A stretch of DNA of 18,389 bases from Myxococcales bacterium (GCA_020430675.1 JAGQJJ010000007.1:1-18389); one strand, 5' to 3'; shown: positions 1-9,173, counted from the stretch's first letter. Made by a program: numbers and translations. Notes: generated from the letters alone by a model not told the origin.

Positions 1-1049
<1,049 letters not shown>

Positions 1050-1110
1050 CAGTCGGATCCTCCTGGACGGGGCAGGCTTGTTGTTGTAAATCATGATGAC
1101 TTCTCCTTGG

Positions 1111-1125
1111 TGACGCAATGCGTCA
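1111..1125. promoter_or_regulatory. 15-bp inverted repeat upstream of aceB
   Basis: TGACGCA and TGCGTCA form a perfect 7-bp inverted repeat around a single central A. It sits next to the upstream aceB ribosome site (1103-1108) and about 60 bp outside the 1049 start. It could be a second operator, or a small hairpin in the aceB leader. No matching regulator can be named from sequence alone. Confidence 0.35.
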
Positions 1126-1188
1126 TCTACCGTTCAGGGCCATTACCGGCTCAGCGATAGGTGGATGGAGTCATCCGGCGAAGATGAA

Positions 1189-1217
1189 ATTTGTAAATCG
1201 ATTTACAGAATTGACAA
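1189..1217 (-). promoter_or_regulatory. candidate aceB promoter overlapping the palindrome
   Basis: On the minus strand, TTGTCA (1217-1212; 5 of 6 to the sigma-70 -35 consensus) is followed after 16 nt by TACAAA (1195-1190; 4 of 6 to -10). The spacer contains most of the 16-bp palindrome, so a protein bound there would cover the polymerase site. The assignment is by consensus matching only. Confidence 0.4.
1192..1207. promoter_or_regulatory. 16-bp perfect palindrome, probable operator of the ScfR-type regulator
   Basis: TGTAAATCGATTTACA is a perfect dyad, AT-rich in a very GC-rich background. It lies 15 bp before the regulator start (1222) and within the divergent regulator-aceB region. The 9-mer TTGTAAATC that begins it (1191-1199) recurs exactly at 1084-1092, next to the aceB start, as a half-site. 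RamB and PrpR, relatives of the adjacent regulator, are known to bind TTTGCAAA-like sites and to control glyoxylate and propionate genes. Binding of this regulator here is inferred. Confidence 0.6.
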
Positions 1218-1221
1218 GCTA

Positions 1222-2658
1222 ATGAGTGAAGCCAAGCCACTGGGCGGACGGGTTCGGGCCCTGCGCCGGCGCGCGGGGTTGACCCAGGCCGAGCTGGCTG
1301 AGCGCCTCGGCATCTCGCCCAGCTACCTGAACCTGATCGAGCACGACCGGCGGCGCCTGACCGCTGAGCTGCTCATCGCGCTGGCGCAGCAGTTCGATGT
1401 CGATCTGGCGACCTTCGCCGATGACACCGAGGCGCTCACCCGGGCGCTGCGGGCCGACTTCGCCGATCCGATCTTCGACGAGTACCACCTGAAGAATCAC
1501 GACATCGTCGAGCTGGTGACCGCCTCGCCCAACGGCGCCCGGGCGGTGGCGGCGTTGTTTCGCGCGTGGCGGGCGGCGCAGGACGACCTGCAATCGGTGG
1601 CGGCGCTGCTCGGCTTTGAGGGCGACGGCGAAGAAGACGCGCTGGGGCGGCAGCGGCTGCCGGCGGAAGAGGTGTCGGATGCGCTGCAGACGGCGGGCAA
1701 CCACTTCCCCGAGTTGGAGACCGCGGCCGAGGCGCTGGCGGCCACGCTCGGGCCCCGCGACCGCGCCAGCGCGCTCATCACCCACCTGACGGCGGGCGGG
1801 GTCGATGTGCGGGTTGAGACGATCGGCGCGATGTCGGGCGCGCTGCGGCACTACGACCCGCGCGGGCGGGTGCTGCGGCTGTCAGAGGCGCTGCCGCCCG
1901 AGAGCCTGACGTTCCAATTGGCCCATCAAATCGCGCTGTTGCAGCACGGCAGCAAGATCGACGCGCTGGTCGAGCAAGCGGCGCTCAGCACCGCCACCGC
2001 GCGCAGCCTGTATCGCGTGGCGTTGGCCAATTACTTCGCCGGCGCGGTCATGATGCCCTACGCGCGCTTTCATCAGGCGGCGGTGGCCGAGAAGTACGAC
2101 ATCGAGCTGCTCAGCCATCGCTTCCACGCCGGCTTCGAGCAGGTGGCGCATCGGCTGACGACCTTGCGGCGCAAGGGGGCCGAGGGCGTGCCCTTCCACT
2201 TCGTGCGGGTCGACATCGCCGGCAACATCTCGAAGCGGTTCAGCGCCTCGGGCATCCGCTTCGCGCGCTTCGCCGGGGCGTGCCCGCGCTGGAACGTGCA
2301 CTCGGCCTTCCTGACGCCGGGGCGCATCTGCGCGCAGATCTCCGAAATGGCCGACGGCGCGACGTATTTCTGCATCGCGCGCACCGTCGAGCGCGGCGGG
2401 GGCGGGCATCGCGACCCGCGCACGATGATGGCGGTGGGGCTCGGCTGCCGCCTCGAGTTCGCCGCGAAGCTGGTCTACTCCGAAGGCTTGCAGCTCGACG
2501 CGCGCCCGGTGCCCGTCGACGTGACGTGCCGCCTCTGCCCGCGCATGGACTGCGCCCAGCGCGCGATGCCACCGCTCAACGCGCCCCTGCGCGTCGACGA
2601 GAACCTGCGCGGCCTCTCGTTCTATGCGCCGGTGGAATCACCGCCCTCGGGAAGCTGA
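1222..2658 (+). CDS. XRE-family short-chain acyl-CoA regulator (ScfR/RamB/PrpR type)
   Basis: A 478-residue transcription factor of the family that senses short-chain acyl-CoA and controls acetate, propionate and glyoxylate genes. An N-terminal XRE helix-turn-helix spans about residues 8-62 (GLTQAELAERLGISPSYLNLIE). The middle region, about 190-300, resembles the IrrE/DUF955 fold, but the usual HExxH is degenerate (HQIAL at 235). The C-terminal DUF2083/ScfR domain, about 310-470, ends in the cysteine motif CRLCPRMDC (436-444), with further cysteines at 354, 370, 384 and 409. In mycobacterial PrpR such cysteines hold an Fe-S cluster, so redox sensing is plausible. I chose ATG 1222 because the helix-turn-helix then starts near residue 8 and the palindrome stays noncoding. 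It lacks a strong SD; an in-frame ATG at 1165 would add 19 residues and put the palindrome inside the gene. Flanked by aceB and mdh. Confidence 0.88.
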   Translation: MSEAKPLGGRVRALRRRAGLTQAELAERLGISPSYLNLIEHDRRRLTAELLIALAQQFDVDLATFADDTEALTRALRADFADPIFDEYHLKNHDIVELVTASPNGARAVAALFRAWRAAQDDLQSVAALLGFEGDGEEDALGRQRLPAEEVSDALQTAGNHFPELETAAEALAATLGPRDRASALITHLTAGGVDVRVETIGAMSGALRHYDPRGRVLRLSEALPPESLTFQLAHQIALLQHGSKIDALVEQAALSTATARSLYRVALANYFAGAVMMPYARFHQAAVAEKYDIELLSHRFHAGFEQVAHRLTTLRRKGAEGVPFHFVRVDIAGNISKRFSASGIRFARFAGACPRWNVHSAFLTPGRICAQISEMADGATYFCIARTVERGGGGHRDPRTMMAVGLGCRLEFAAKLVYSEGLQLDARPVPVDVTCRLCPRMDCAQRAMPPLNAPLRVDENLRGLSFYAPVESPPSGS

Positions 2659-2690
2659 AGCGCGGCTGCTGAAGTTCTCCGACGGAACCC

Positions 2691-2718
2691 TTGCCGCGCG
2701 CTCGTCGAGCGGTAAACT
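2691..2718 (+). promoter_or_regulatory. candidate mdh promoter
   Basis: TTGCCG (2691-2696) and TAAACT (2713-2718) each match 4 of 6 sigma-70 consensus bases, with a 16-nt spacer. The spacer contains the 11-bp inverted repeat GCTCGTCGAGC (2700-2710). The site lies 45 nt upstream of the mdh ATG, suggesting mdh can be transcribed separately from the regulator. Confidence 0.4.
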
Positions 2719-2763
2719 GCGCGCGCACCGGATGGACCCCGGTCGCGCAGAAAGGAGTCCCGC

Positions 2764-3756
2764 ATGTCTTCCAAGACCCCCCTCCGCGTCGCCGTCACCG
2801 GCGCCGCCGGTCAGATCGGCTACAGCCTCGTCTTCCCCATCGCCGCCGGGCACGTCTTCGGACCCGACCAGCCGGTCATTCTGCAACTGCTGGAGCTGCC
2901 GGTCGCGCTCGGCGCCCTCGAAGGCGTGCGCATGGAGCTGGACGACTGCGCCTATCCGCTGCTCGACAACGTGGTCACCACCAGCGACGCCGAGGTGGCC
3001 TTCGGCGACGCCGATCTCGTGCTGCTCGTCGGCAGCAAGCCCCGCGGGCCGGGCATGGAGCGCGCCGATCTCATCCGCGAGAACGGGCCCATCTTCATCG
3101 GCCAGGGCAAGGCGATCGACGCCGCGGCCAAGGCCTCGGTGAAGGTGCTGACCGTCGGCAACCCCTGCAATACCAACTGCCTCATCGCGCGCCACCAGGC
3201 GAAGCGGGTCAACCCCAACAACTTCACGGCCATGACCCGCCTCGACCAGAACCGCGCCTACGGCCAGATCGCCGCCAAGGCGGGCGTCTCGGTGCGCGCG
3301 ATCCGCACGCTCGGCATCTGGGGCAACCACTCGCCGACGATGTACCCCGACTTCACCAACGCCACCATCAACGGCAAGGCGCTGACCAGCGTGATCAGCG
3401 ACCACGCCTGGCTCGATGGCCCGTTCATCAAGACGGTGCAGCAGCGCGGCAAGGCGATCATCGACGCGCGCGGCAAGTCGTCGGCGGCCTCGGCGGCGTG
3501 GGCGGCGATCGACCACGCCCGCGACTGGTTCCGGCCGACCCCGGCGGGCCAGTGGGTGAGCATGGCGGTGACCAGCGACGGCAGCTACGGCGTGCCCGAG
3601 GGCCTGATCTACTCGTTCCCGTGCACCGTCGACGCTGACGGGCAGCATCACATCGTTCAGGGCATCGAGCTCGGCGACAAGCCGCGCGCCCGCATCATGG
3701 CCAGCGCCGATGAGCTGGTCGAAGAGCGCGACACGGTGAAGGATCTGCTCGGCTGA
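2764..3756 (+). CDS. mdh: NAD-dependent malate dehydrogenase (cytosolic type)
   Basis: Interconverts malate and oxaloacetate in the TCA and glyoxylate cycles. The product is 330 residues, normal for the cytosolic (type 2) malate dehydrogenase group, which is distinct from the roughly 310-residue E. coli and LDH-like groups. Visible elements are the Rossmann GAAGQIG at 13-19, the mobile-loop [13 protein letters not shown] with substrate arginines R94 and R100, NPCNTN around 132-137, the D161/R164 pair in TRLDQNRA, and catalytic H189 in [10 protein letters not shown]. No expected residue is missing. The ATG at 2764 has a strong SD (AAAGGAG, 2751-2757). It follows the acyl-CoA regulator by 105 nt and probably has its own promoter. 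Its place beside aceB fits use of glyoxylate-shunt malate. Confidence 0.95.
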   Translation: MSSKTPLRVAVTGAAGQIGYSLVFPIAAGHVFGPDQPVILQLLELPVALGALEGVRMELDDCAYPLLDNVVTTSDAEVAFGDADLVLLVGSKPRGPGMERADLIRENGPIFIGQGKAIDAAAKASVKVLTVGNPCNTNCLIARHQAKRVNPNNFTAMTRLDQNRAYGQIAAKAGVSVRAIRTLGIWGNHSPTMYPDFTNATINGKALTSVISDHAWLDGPFIKTVQQRGKAIIDARGKSSAASAAWAAIDHARDWFRPTPAGQWVSMAVTSDGSYGVPEGLIYSFPCTVDADGQHHIVQGIELGDKPRARIMASADELVEERDTVKDLLG

Positions 3757-3853
3757 TCGCGGCCGGCGTCGCGTCAGGGTCGCATTCGGCCGCCGGTCGG
3801 CATAGGATGCCGGTGGGGAATGGTTCTCGCCCGGTGGGCGGCAGAGGACGCCG

Positions 3854-4834
3854 GTGAAACGCGATCCCGAATCGTTGATCGGCCGCCATCTGGGCGGTCG
3901 CTTCCAGCTTGAATCGTTGGTCGGTCAGTATCCGTACGGCGTGGTCTTTGACGCCCGCGACCTGAAGACCGACAAGCCGGTGGCGGTGCGGCTGCTGCTG
4001 AGCGTGCCGCCGCCGGGGCCCCAATTCGAGACCGAGGCCCGGCGCCTGCGCGCGCTGCACGGTGAGCTGGTCGCCCAGCTCTACGCCGCGGTGCGCCTGA
4101 CCGATGGCACCGCGGGGCTGGTCATGGCCCCGATCGTGGGCGAGACGCTGCTCGATCGGCTCAAGCGCGGCTCGTTTTCGATCCAAGAGGCCCTGCACAT
4201 CCTCGATCACCTGCTGCAAGCGTTGGCCGTCTGCCACGCGGCGGGCGTGGTGCATCGCGATGTGCGGCCCGAGAACATCCTGCTGACCTACGGGGCCGAT
4301 CCGGCGCGGCCCGCGCTCAAGCTGCACGGCGCCGGCCTGGTGCATCTGCTGGCGCAGAGCGCGACGTCGAACCTGGGCGGCGTGCTGTACGGGCACCCGC
4401 TCTTCACCGCGCCCGAGCAGTGGGTCAACCGCGGCGTCGACGCGCGCACCGATCTGTACGCGGTGGCGTTGCTCGGGTTTGTCATCCTGCTCGGCAAGCA
4501 TTTCATCCGCCCGGGCCAGCCGCTGAACGTGTGCCGGCAGCATTTTCGGGCCCTGCGCCCCGCGCTGACGCACACCTCGCGCGGCGAGACCATCCCGGTG
4601 GCGCTCGCCAGCGCGCTGAGCCGCGCGGCCCACGCCGAGCCGCGCGAGCGCTTCGCCACGGTCGACCTGTTCCGCGCCGAGCTGGCCGCGGCGCGCGTCG
4701 AGGTGCCCGATCGCCCACCCCTGCCCCGCCTGCCGACCGGCGAGTTCCCGGCGCTCGACGCCGGCACCAGCAAGCTCGATCTGACCGCGCTCGAGGCGAT
4801 CACCAACGAGCTGGCCGACGCCTTCGACGATTGA
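3854..4834 (+). CDS. Hanks-type kinase fold, probable pseudokinase
   Basis: A 326-residue soluble protein with a Ser/Thr kinase fold (about residues 15-280) and a short C-terminal tail, no transmembrane helix. It starts at GTG 3854 with SD AGAGGA (3843-3848). Retained features are the alphaC-like Glu (E61), HRD with D136 in HRDVRPEN (134-141), APE (186-188) and the helix-F Asp (D200 in RTDLYAVA). Two hallmark residues are changed. The VAIK lysine is arginine (VAVR, R46), and the DFG triplet is replaced by HGA (158-160), removing the magnesium-binding Asp. The glycine loop (GQYPYG, 24-29) is also weak, and the HRDxK lysine is R138. From kinase knowledge this predicts little or no phosphotransfer, hence a scaffold or nucleotide-sensing role. 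Its stop abuts the convergent acyltransferase-like gene with no gap. Confidence 0.85.
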   Translation: MKRDPESLIGRHLGGRFQLESLVGQYPYGVVFDARDLKTDKPVAVRLLLSVPPPGPQFETEARRLRALHGELVAQLYAAVRLTDGTAGLVMAPIVGETLLDRLKRGSFSIQEALHILDHLLQALAVCHAAGVVHRDVRPENILLTYGADPARPALKLHGAGLVHLLAQSATSNLGGVLYGHPLFTAPEQWVNRGVDARTDLYAVALLGFVILLGKHFIRPGQPLNVCRQHFRALRPALTHTSRGETIPVALASALSRAAHAEPRERFATVDLFRAELAAARVEVPDRPPLPRLPTGEFPALDAGTSKLDLTALEAITNELADAFDD

Positions 4835-5975
4835 TCACTCTTTGAGCAGGTGCCCTTCGAGGCTGGCCAGCTCTTCGGCGAGCTGCTCGCGCTCGAACGC
4901 AACCGCGCGGTGCACCGCTTCGCTCAACCCCGGCAGCAGCAGCTCGTGGGCCGATCGAGTGATGACCGGCAGGAAGCCGCGGCCGTATTTGTGGCCGCCG
5001 CCGCCCGCGCCGGCCTCGAAGCGCCGCCAGCCGCGTTGGATGGCGGTCTCGATGCCCGCGTAGCTGCACACCTCGAAGTGCAGGTTCGCGACGTCGTCGC
5101 CCAGGCAGTCCCAGTAGCGCCCGTAGAGCGCCGTCCTTCTGCACGTTGACGGTGCCGCCCAGCAGATCGCCGTCGCGCTCGGCGACGATGAGGCACAGAC
5201 GATGGCGGTACTCGCGGCCCAGCCAGTCAAAGAAGGCCCGGTTGAGGTAGCGCCGGCCCCAGAAGAACTTGTCGACGGTCGTGTGGTAGAAGCGCCACGC
5301 CCAATCGAGGGCGCGGGCGTCGAGGTCGCGGCCTTCGATGATCCGGGTGCGCACGCCCGCTTCGGCGATCTGACGGCGCTCGCGGCGAATCTGGTTGCGG
5401 CGCTTGCTGCGGAAGCGGTCGAGGAAGGCGTCGAAGTCGGCGTAGCCCTCGTTCTGCCAATGAAACTGGTGCGTATGGCGAATCGCGAAGCCGCGGACGC
5501 CGAGAAAGTCGGCTTCGTCTTCGGTGATGTAGAGAAAGTGCAGCCCGGTGGCCGGCTCGCGCACGGTGGCCTCGCGGGCGGCGTCGAGGAGCGCTTCGCG
5601 CACGGGGTCGCCCTCGCCGGGCGCGAGCAGGAAGCGGCGGCCGCCGACGGGGGAAAACGGCGCCGCGCAGAGCAGCTTGGGGTAGTAGGGCAGCCCCACG
5701 CGGCGGGCGGCATCGGCCCAGGCCCAGTCGAAGATGAACTCGCCGTAGCTGTCATCCTTGCGGTAGAGCGCCAGGGCGCCGACCAGCTCGCGGCCGCGGC
5801 GGGCCAGGGCGTAGCGCGGTGACCAGCCGGTGCCGGCGCCGAGGCAGCCGGTGCGCTCCAGCCCGATGAGGAAGGCGTGCTCGAAGAAGGGGCACCCCGC
5901 GTCGCCGACCAGCGCGTCCCATTCGACGGCGGGCACGTCGGCCAGGCTGCCGCGGATTTCGACCTTCAACCCCAT
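4835..5975 (-). CDS. DUF482/FemAB-like GNAT-fold protein, frameshifted
   Basis: Resembles the FemAB-like DUF482 family (GNAT fold, 'peptidogalycan biosynthesis/recognition' annotations), about 380 residues and of unproven substrate. The start at ATG 5975 (SD GGAG four nt away) gives an N-terminal half with FHWQNEGYADFDAFLDRF and SKRRNQIRRERR, both typical of the family. After residue 282 (near 5130) the frame is lost. The family continuation LYGRYWDCLGDDVANLHFEV and the C-terminal EAGAGGGGHKYGRGFLPV are encoded one frame over, from 5128 to the stop at 4835. The net effect is one extra base at about 5129 (or two missing). Both halves together give the normal family length. Without correction the upstream frame runs to 4800 with an unrelated tail. 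This is either a sequence error or a recent pseudogene; both halves retain family-like sequence. Confidence 0.8.
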
Positions 5976-8416
5976 GGTGCTCCAGTGTCGGGCGCAGGGC
6001 CGGCCCCGGGTTGGATGTTCGAGCGCGCCCTCGCGTCGCCGCTTGTGGCTTGCGAAGCGGTCGGCCCGGCGCTTAGCCTGCGCCGATGAAGAAGTTTCGA
6101 CGCATCGCGGTGTACTGCGGCTCGAGCGACGACGTCGCCCCGCAGTGGTTCGACCTGGCGCGCGCGGTGGGCACGACCCTCGCGCGACGCGGCATCGGCG
6201 TGGTCTACGGCGGCGGGCGCGTCGGGTCGATGGGGGCGCTGGCCGACGGCGCGCTGGCCGCGGGCGGCGAGGTCTTCGGGGTCATCCCCGAGCGACTGCA
6301 AGGGATGGAGGTCGGCCATCTGGGCGTGACCGAGCTGTTTGTCGTCGACAGCATGCCGGCGCGCAAGGCGATGATGGTCTACCTGTCGGACGCCTATATC
6401 GCCCTGCCCGGCGGCTTCGGCACGCTCGAAGAGATCACCGAGGTCACCACGCTGCGCATCCTGGGCTATCACCACAAGCCGCTCGGATTGCTCAACGCGC
6501 ACGGCTACTTCGACCATCTGCTCGCCTTCCTCGACCACGCGGCGCAGGTCGGTTTTGTGCGGCCGGCGCAGCAGCACCTGCTCGAAGTGGACGCGACGAT
6601 TGAGGGCCTGCTCGACCGGCTCGCCGTGGCTTCGCCGAGCCTCTGGCGGCGACCACAAGAAGCCGTACCGCAGGCCCAGGGCGGTCACGGCCACGGCGGC
6701 GCAGATGAGCTGAAGCGGAATGCCCATGCGCAGGAAATCGGCGAAGCGGTAGCCGCCGGGGCCATAGACCATCATGTTGGTCTGGTAGCCGAGCGGCGTG
6801 GCCAGCGAGATCGAAGCCGAGACGGTGGTGGCCAGGGCAAACGGGCGGGGGTCGAGGCCCGCGCCCTCGGCGACGGCCAGCGCGACCGGCAGCACCAGCG
6901 CGGCAGCGGCGGTGTTGGTGATCAGCTCGGTGAGCACCATGCCGGTCAGGTAGACCGCGGCGAGCAGGCCCATCGGCCCGAAGACATCGGCCAGCGACTC
7001 CACGGGGCCCGCGACCGCGGCGGCAATGCCGGTCTCTTCGACGGCCCGCGCGATGCCCAGGGCGGCGGCGATGACCACCAGCACGCTGACGTCGACCGCG
7101 CGGCGCGCGGCGCCGAATGAGAGGCAGCCGCCGATGATCGCCAGCATCGCGCCCGTCACCGCCGCGGTGGCCAGCGGCACGCCGAGCAGACCGGCGGTGA
7201 TGACCACGCCGCCCATCAACAACAACGCCAGCGGCGCCCGCCCATGCCGCGGCCGCGTCGCTTCGGGCACCTCGCTGATGAGGTAGAAGTCGGGCGCGTC
7301 GCGAAACGTGCGGGCGAAGCCGGGCGCGGCCTGCAAAAGCAGCGTGTCGCCATGGCGCAGCACGATGTCGCCCAGCTTGCGGCCGATGCGCTCGCCGTGG
7401 CGATGCACCGCGACCACCGCCGCGCCGTACGCGCCGCGGAAATTGGCCTCGCGGATGCTGTTGCCCACCAGCGGCGAGCCGCGCGAGATGACCGCTTCGT
7501 GAAGCACCCAGTCGACGTTGGCCGGCGCGGTGTCGGCCGGCGCCAGCCCGCGGCGGCGCTGAAGATCGACGATGGTCTCGAGCACGCCGGCGAAGGTCAG
7601 GCGGTCGCCCGCGTGCAGCCGCTCGCCGGGCGTGACCGGCGCGATGGCCTCGCCGCTGCGCTCGATGCGGATGAGGAACAACCCGGCCAGATGGCGTAGA
7701 CCTGCTTCTTCGATGGTCTGTCCGCTGATGGATGAGCCATCGGTCACGATCAGGTCGGTGGTGTACTCGCGCCGTTTCTCAGCGGCCAGGCCCGATCCAT
7801 CGCCTTCACCGCCGCCGAGCAACCGGCGCGCGAGCCACCAGGTCACCGGCAGGCCGACCAGCGCCACCGGCAGGCCGATGGGCAGCATCTCGAACATGCC
7901 GAGCCCCTCGAAGCCGCGCTCGATGAGCAGCCCGTGCACCACCAGATGCGTCGCGGTGCCCAGCAGCGTGCAGGTGCCGCCAAACACCGCGGCGTACGAG
8001 AGCGGCAGCAGCAGCCCGCGCGCGCTGCGGCCGTGGCGCCGGGCCCAGGTGCTGGCGATGGGCATCAGCATCGCCACGAGCGGCGTGTTGTTGAGAAAAG
8101 CGCTCAGCGGCGTGATGACCAGCGTCAATCGCCGCCGCGCCGAGTCGGGGTGGGTCACGCCGGCGAGCAGACGCTGCGCGGGTCGGTCGAGCGCCCCGGT
8201 CTCGCGCAGGGCGCCGGTCAATACGTAGAGACCGCCGAGCGCGATCACCGCCGGGCTGGCGAAGCCGCCAAACGCCGCTTCGGGCGGCAGCACGCCGCCG
8301 ACGAGCAGCACGGCGAGGCCGCCCATCATCACGCCCTCGGACGGGAAGCGATCGGTCGCGAGCAGGGCAAAGATGCCCACGATGACGGCCAATGTGAGGA
8401 GCGCGTCGACGCCCAT
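5966..8416 (-). CDS. SLC13/DASS-family permease with two RCK_C domains (no stop at expected end)
   Basis: Inner-membrane transporter of the divalent anion:sodium symporter superfamily; substrates in the family include dicarboxylates, sulfate and phosphate, and none can be assigned here. The start at ATG 8416 has SD GGAGG (8421-8425). Hydrophobic segments cover residues 5-200 and 390-585, with the family's paired motifs FLNNTP (107-112) and ITNTAAA (499-505). Two cytosolic RCK_C/TrkA_C domains lie between them (about 220-285 and 300-370), suggesting ligand gating. The conserved protein ends at about residue 591 (WSPP, position 6644), the normal length of about 590. The literal frame has no stop there and continues 225 codons antisense to the LOG gene, ending at 5966 inside the start of the next minus-strand gene. 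The tail has no family character, so I consider the true product to end near 6644. Confidence 0.85.
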   Translation of the reverse strand: MGVDALLTLAVIVGIFALLATDRFPSEGVMMGGLAVLLVGGVLPPEAAFGGFASPAVIALGGLYVLTGALRETGALDRPAQRLLAGVTHPDSARRRLTLVITPLSAFLNNTPLVAMLMPIASTWARRHGRSARGLLLPLSYAAVFGGTCTLLGTATHLVVHGLLIERGFEGLGMFEMLPIGLPVALVGLPVTWWLARRLLGGGEGDGSGLAAEKRREYTTDLIVTDGSSISGQTIEEAGLRHLAGLFLIRIERSGEAIAPVTPGERLHAGDRLTFAGVLETIVDLQRRRGLAPADTAPANVDWVLHEAVISRGSPLVGNSIREANFRGAYGAAVVAVHRHGERIGRKLGDIVLRHGDTLLLQAAPGFARTFRDAPDFYLISEVPEATRPRHGRAPLALLLMGGVVITAGLLGVPLATAAVTGAMLAIIGGCLSFGAARRAVDVSVLVVIAAALGIARAVEETGIAAAVAGPVESLADVFGPMGLLAAVYLTGMVLTELITNTAAAALVLPVALAVAEGAGLDPRPFALATTVSASISLATPLGYQTNMMVYGPGGYRFADFLRMGIPLQLICAAVAVTALGLRYGFLWSPPEARRSHGEPVEQALNRRVHFEQVLLRRPHKTDLRRVVEEGEQMVEVAVRVEQSERLVVIAQDAQRGDLGDLFERAEAAGQGDIGVRQVDHHRLARRHAVDDKQLGHAQMADLHPLQSLGDDPEDLAARGQRAVGQRPHRPDAPAAVDHADAASREGRAHRARQVEPLRGDVVARAAVHRDASKLLHRRRLSAGPTASQATSGDARARSNIQPGAGPAPDTGAPWG
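6086..7120 (+). CDS. LOG-family nucleotide phosphoribohydrolase (no stop at expected end)
   Basis: Member of the LOG/TIGR00730 Rossmann family; characterised members cleave cytokinin riboside or purine 5'-monophosphates to base plus ribose 5-phosphate. Signature features are CGSS at 11-14, GGGRVGSMGALADGAL at 42-57, R93/K94 and the catalytic PGGFGTLEE at 108-116. The conserved domain ends at about residue 185 (LLDRLAVASPSL, position 6640), matching family length of about 190. The frame then runs without a stop to 7120, adding about 155 residues of Gly/His/Arg-rich sequence that is only the antisense of the permease membrane domain. The real product probably stops near 6650, if the stop was lost by a deletion or sequence error. 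The start lacks a clear SD. It is divergent from the FemAB-like gene across a 110-nt gap. Confidence 0.83.
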   Translation: MKKFRRIAVYCGSSDDVAPQWFDLARAVGTTLARRGIGVVYGGGRVGSMGALADGALAAGGEVFGVIPERLQGMEVGHLGVTELFVVDSMPARKAMMVYLSDAYIALPGGFGTLEEITEVTTLRILGYHHKPLGLLNAHGYFDHLLAFLDHAAQVGFVRPAQQHLLEVDATIEGLLDRLAVASPSLWRRPQEAVPQAQGGHGHGGADELKRNAHAQEIGEAVAAGAIDHHVGLVAERRGQRDRSRDGGGQGKRAGVEARALGDGQRDRQHQRGSGGVGDQLGEHHAGQVDRGEQAHRPEDIGQRLHGARDRGGNAGLFDGPRDAQGGGDDHQHADVDRAARGAE

Positions 8417-8525
8417 GCCACCTCCGGTCGGCCATTGGACCCCCGACCCCCGGCGCGACGCAACTTCCCGCGGCTGGTGTTTCGATCGGGCCTTTGTCAT
8501 GCTGTCGGCCCACGGAGGCCAGCAC

Positions 8526-9173
8526 ATGAGCGCAGACGAACCCGCCCCTGAACACCACCGCATCCTCGTCGCCGGGCAGCAGGCGCTGGAGAAGGGCCAG
8601 CCCGCGGTGGCCATCGCGTTCTTCGAGCGCACCATCACCGTCGCGGCGAAGCTCGGCGACCGGGAGGCCGAGATGACCGCGCAGGCGGGGCTGGCGATGG
8701 CGCATTTTGGTCTGGGCCGCCCCGCCGACGCACTTGCGCCCGCGCGTCGCGCCGCCGAGCTGGCCGCGGCGCAGGGTCAGGCCGACGAAGCAGCGCTGTT
8801 CGGCGCGCTGGTGCAGAAGCTGGAGACCGACCTGGGCGGCGCCGAGCCCAAGTGGTTTGCGCCGATGACCAAAGGCCAGGCGGCGCTGGAGCGGGGCCAG
8901 ATCGAAGAGGCGCTGCCCTCGCTGGAAGAGGCCGCGCGCCTGGCCCGCGAGGTGGACGCGACCGGGGCCGAAGCGACGATCTGCAGCCTGCTCGCCCAGG
9001 GTTTTCTGGCGCTGCACCGTCCGAAAGAGGCCCTTCCCCATGCGCGGCGCGCCCTGGCCATCGCCGAGCAGCTCGGGCAGACCGAGGCGGTCGACGCCTT
9101 CCGCAAGCTGATCGCCGCCACCGAGACCGCGATCGAGCGCGTGCAGCGGATCGAGGATCTGGACAAGGGCTGA
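8526..9173 (+). CDS. tetratricopeptide-repeat protein
   Basis: A 215-residue, almost entirely helical TPR protein without signal peptide or membrane segment, so presumably a cytosolic protein-protein interaction module. Two similar blocks are visible. Residues about 10-105 include HRILVAGQQALEKGQPAVAI and GLAMAHFGLGRPADALAPAR. Residues about 115-205 include MTKGQAALERGQIEEALPSL and LAQGFLALHRPKEALPHARR. This suggests an internal duplication of a two-to-three-repeat unit. The start at ATG 8526 is supported by SD GGAGG (8514-8518); an upstream in-frame ATG at 8373 would run into the divergent permease gene. The permease starts 109 nt away on the other strand. The next gene (9282) is also helical and may be co-transcribed. 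Partners are not identifiable. Confidence 0.85.
   Translation: MSADEPAPEHHRILVAGQQALEKGQPAVAIAFFERTITVAAKLGDREAEMTAQAGLAMAHFGLGRPADALAPARRAAELAAAQGQADEAALFGALVQKLETDLGGAEPKWFAPMTKGQAALERGQIEEALPSLEEAARLAREVDATGAEATICSLLAQGFLALHRPKEALPHARRALAIAEQLGQTEAVDAFRKLIAATETAIERVQRIEDLDKG

Noticed and set aside
5966..6640. C-terminal extension of the permease as a real 225-residue domain
   Set aside because: It is the exact antisense of the LOG domain, Arg/His/Gln-rich and without membrane segments or motifs; more likely a result of a missing stop.
6650..7120. C-terminal extension of the LOG protein as a real domain
   Set aside because: It is antisense to the permease membrane region and has the Gly/His/Arg composition typical of such shadows.
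8373..8525. Longer N-terminus of the TPR protein
   Set aside because: The upstream ATG lies inside the divergent permease gene; the ATG at 8526 has a strong ribosome site.
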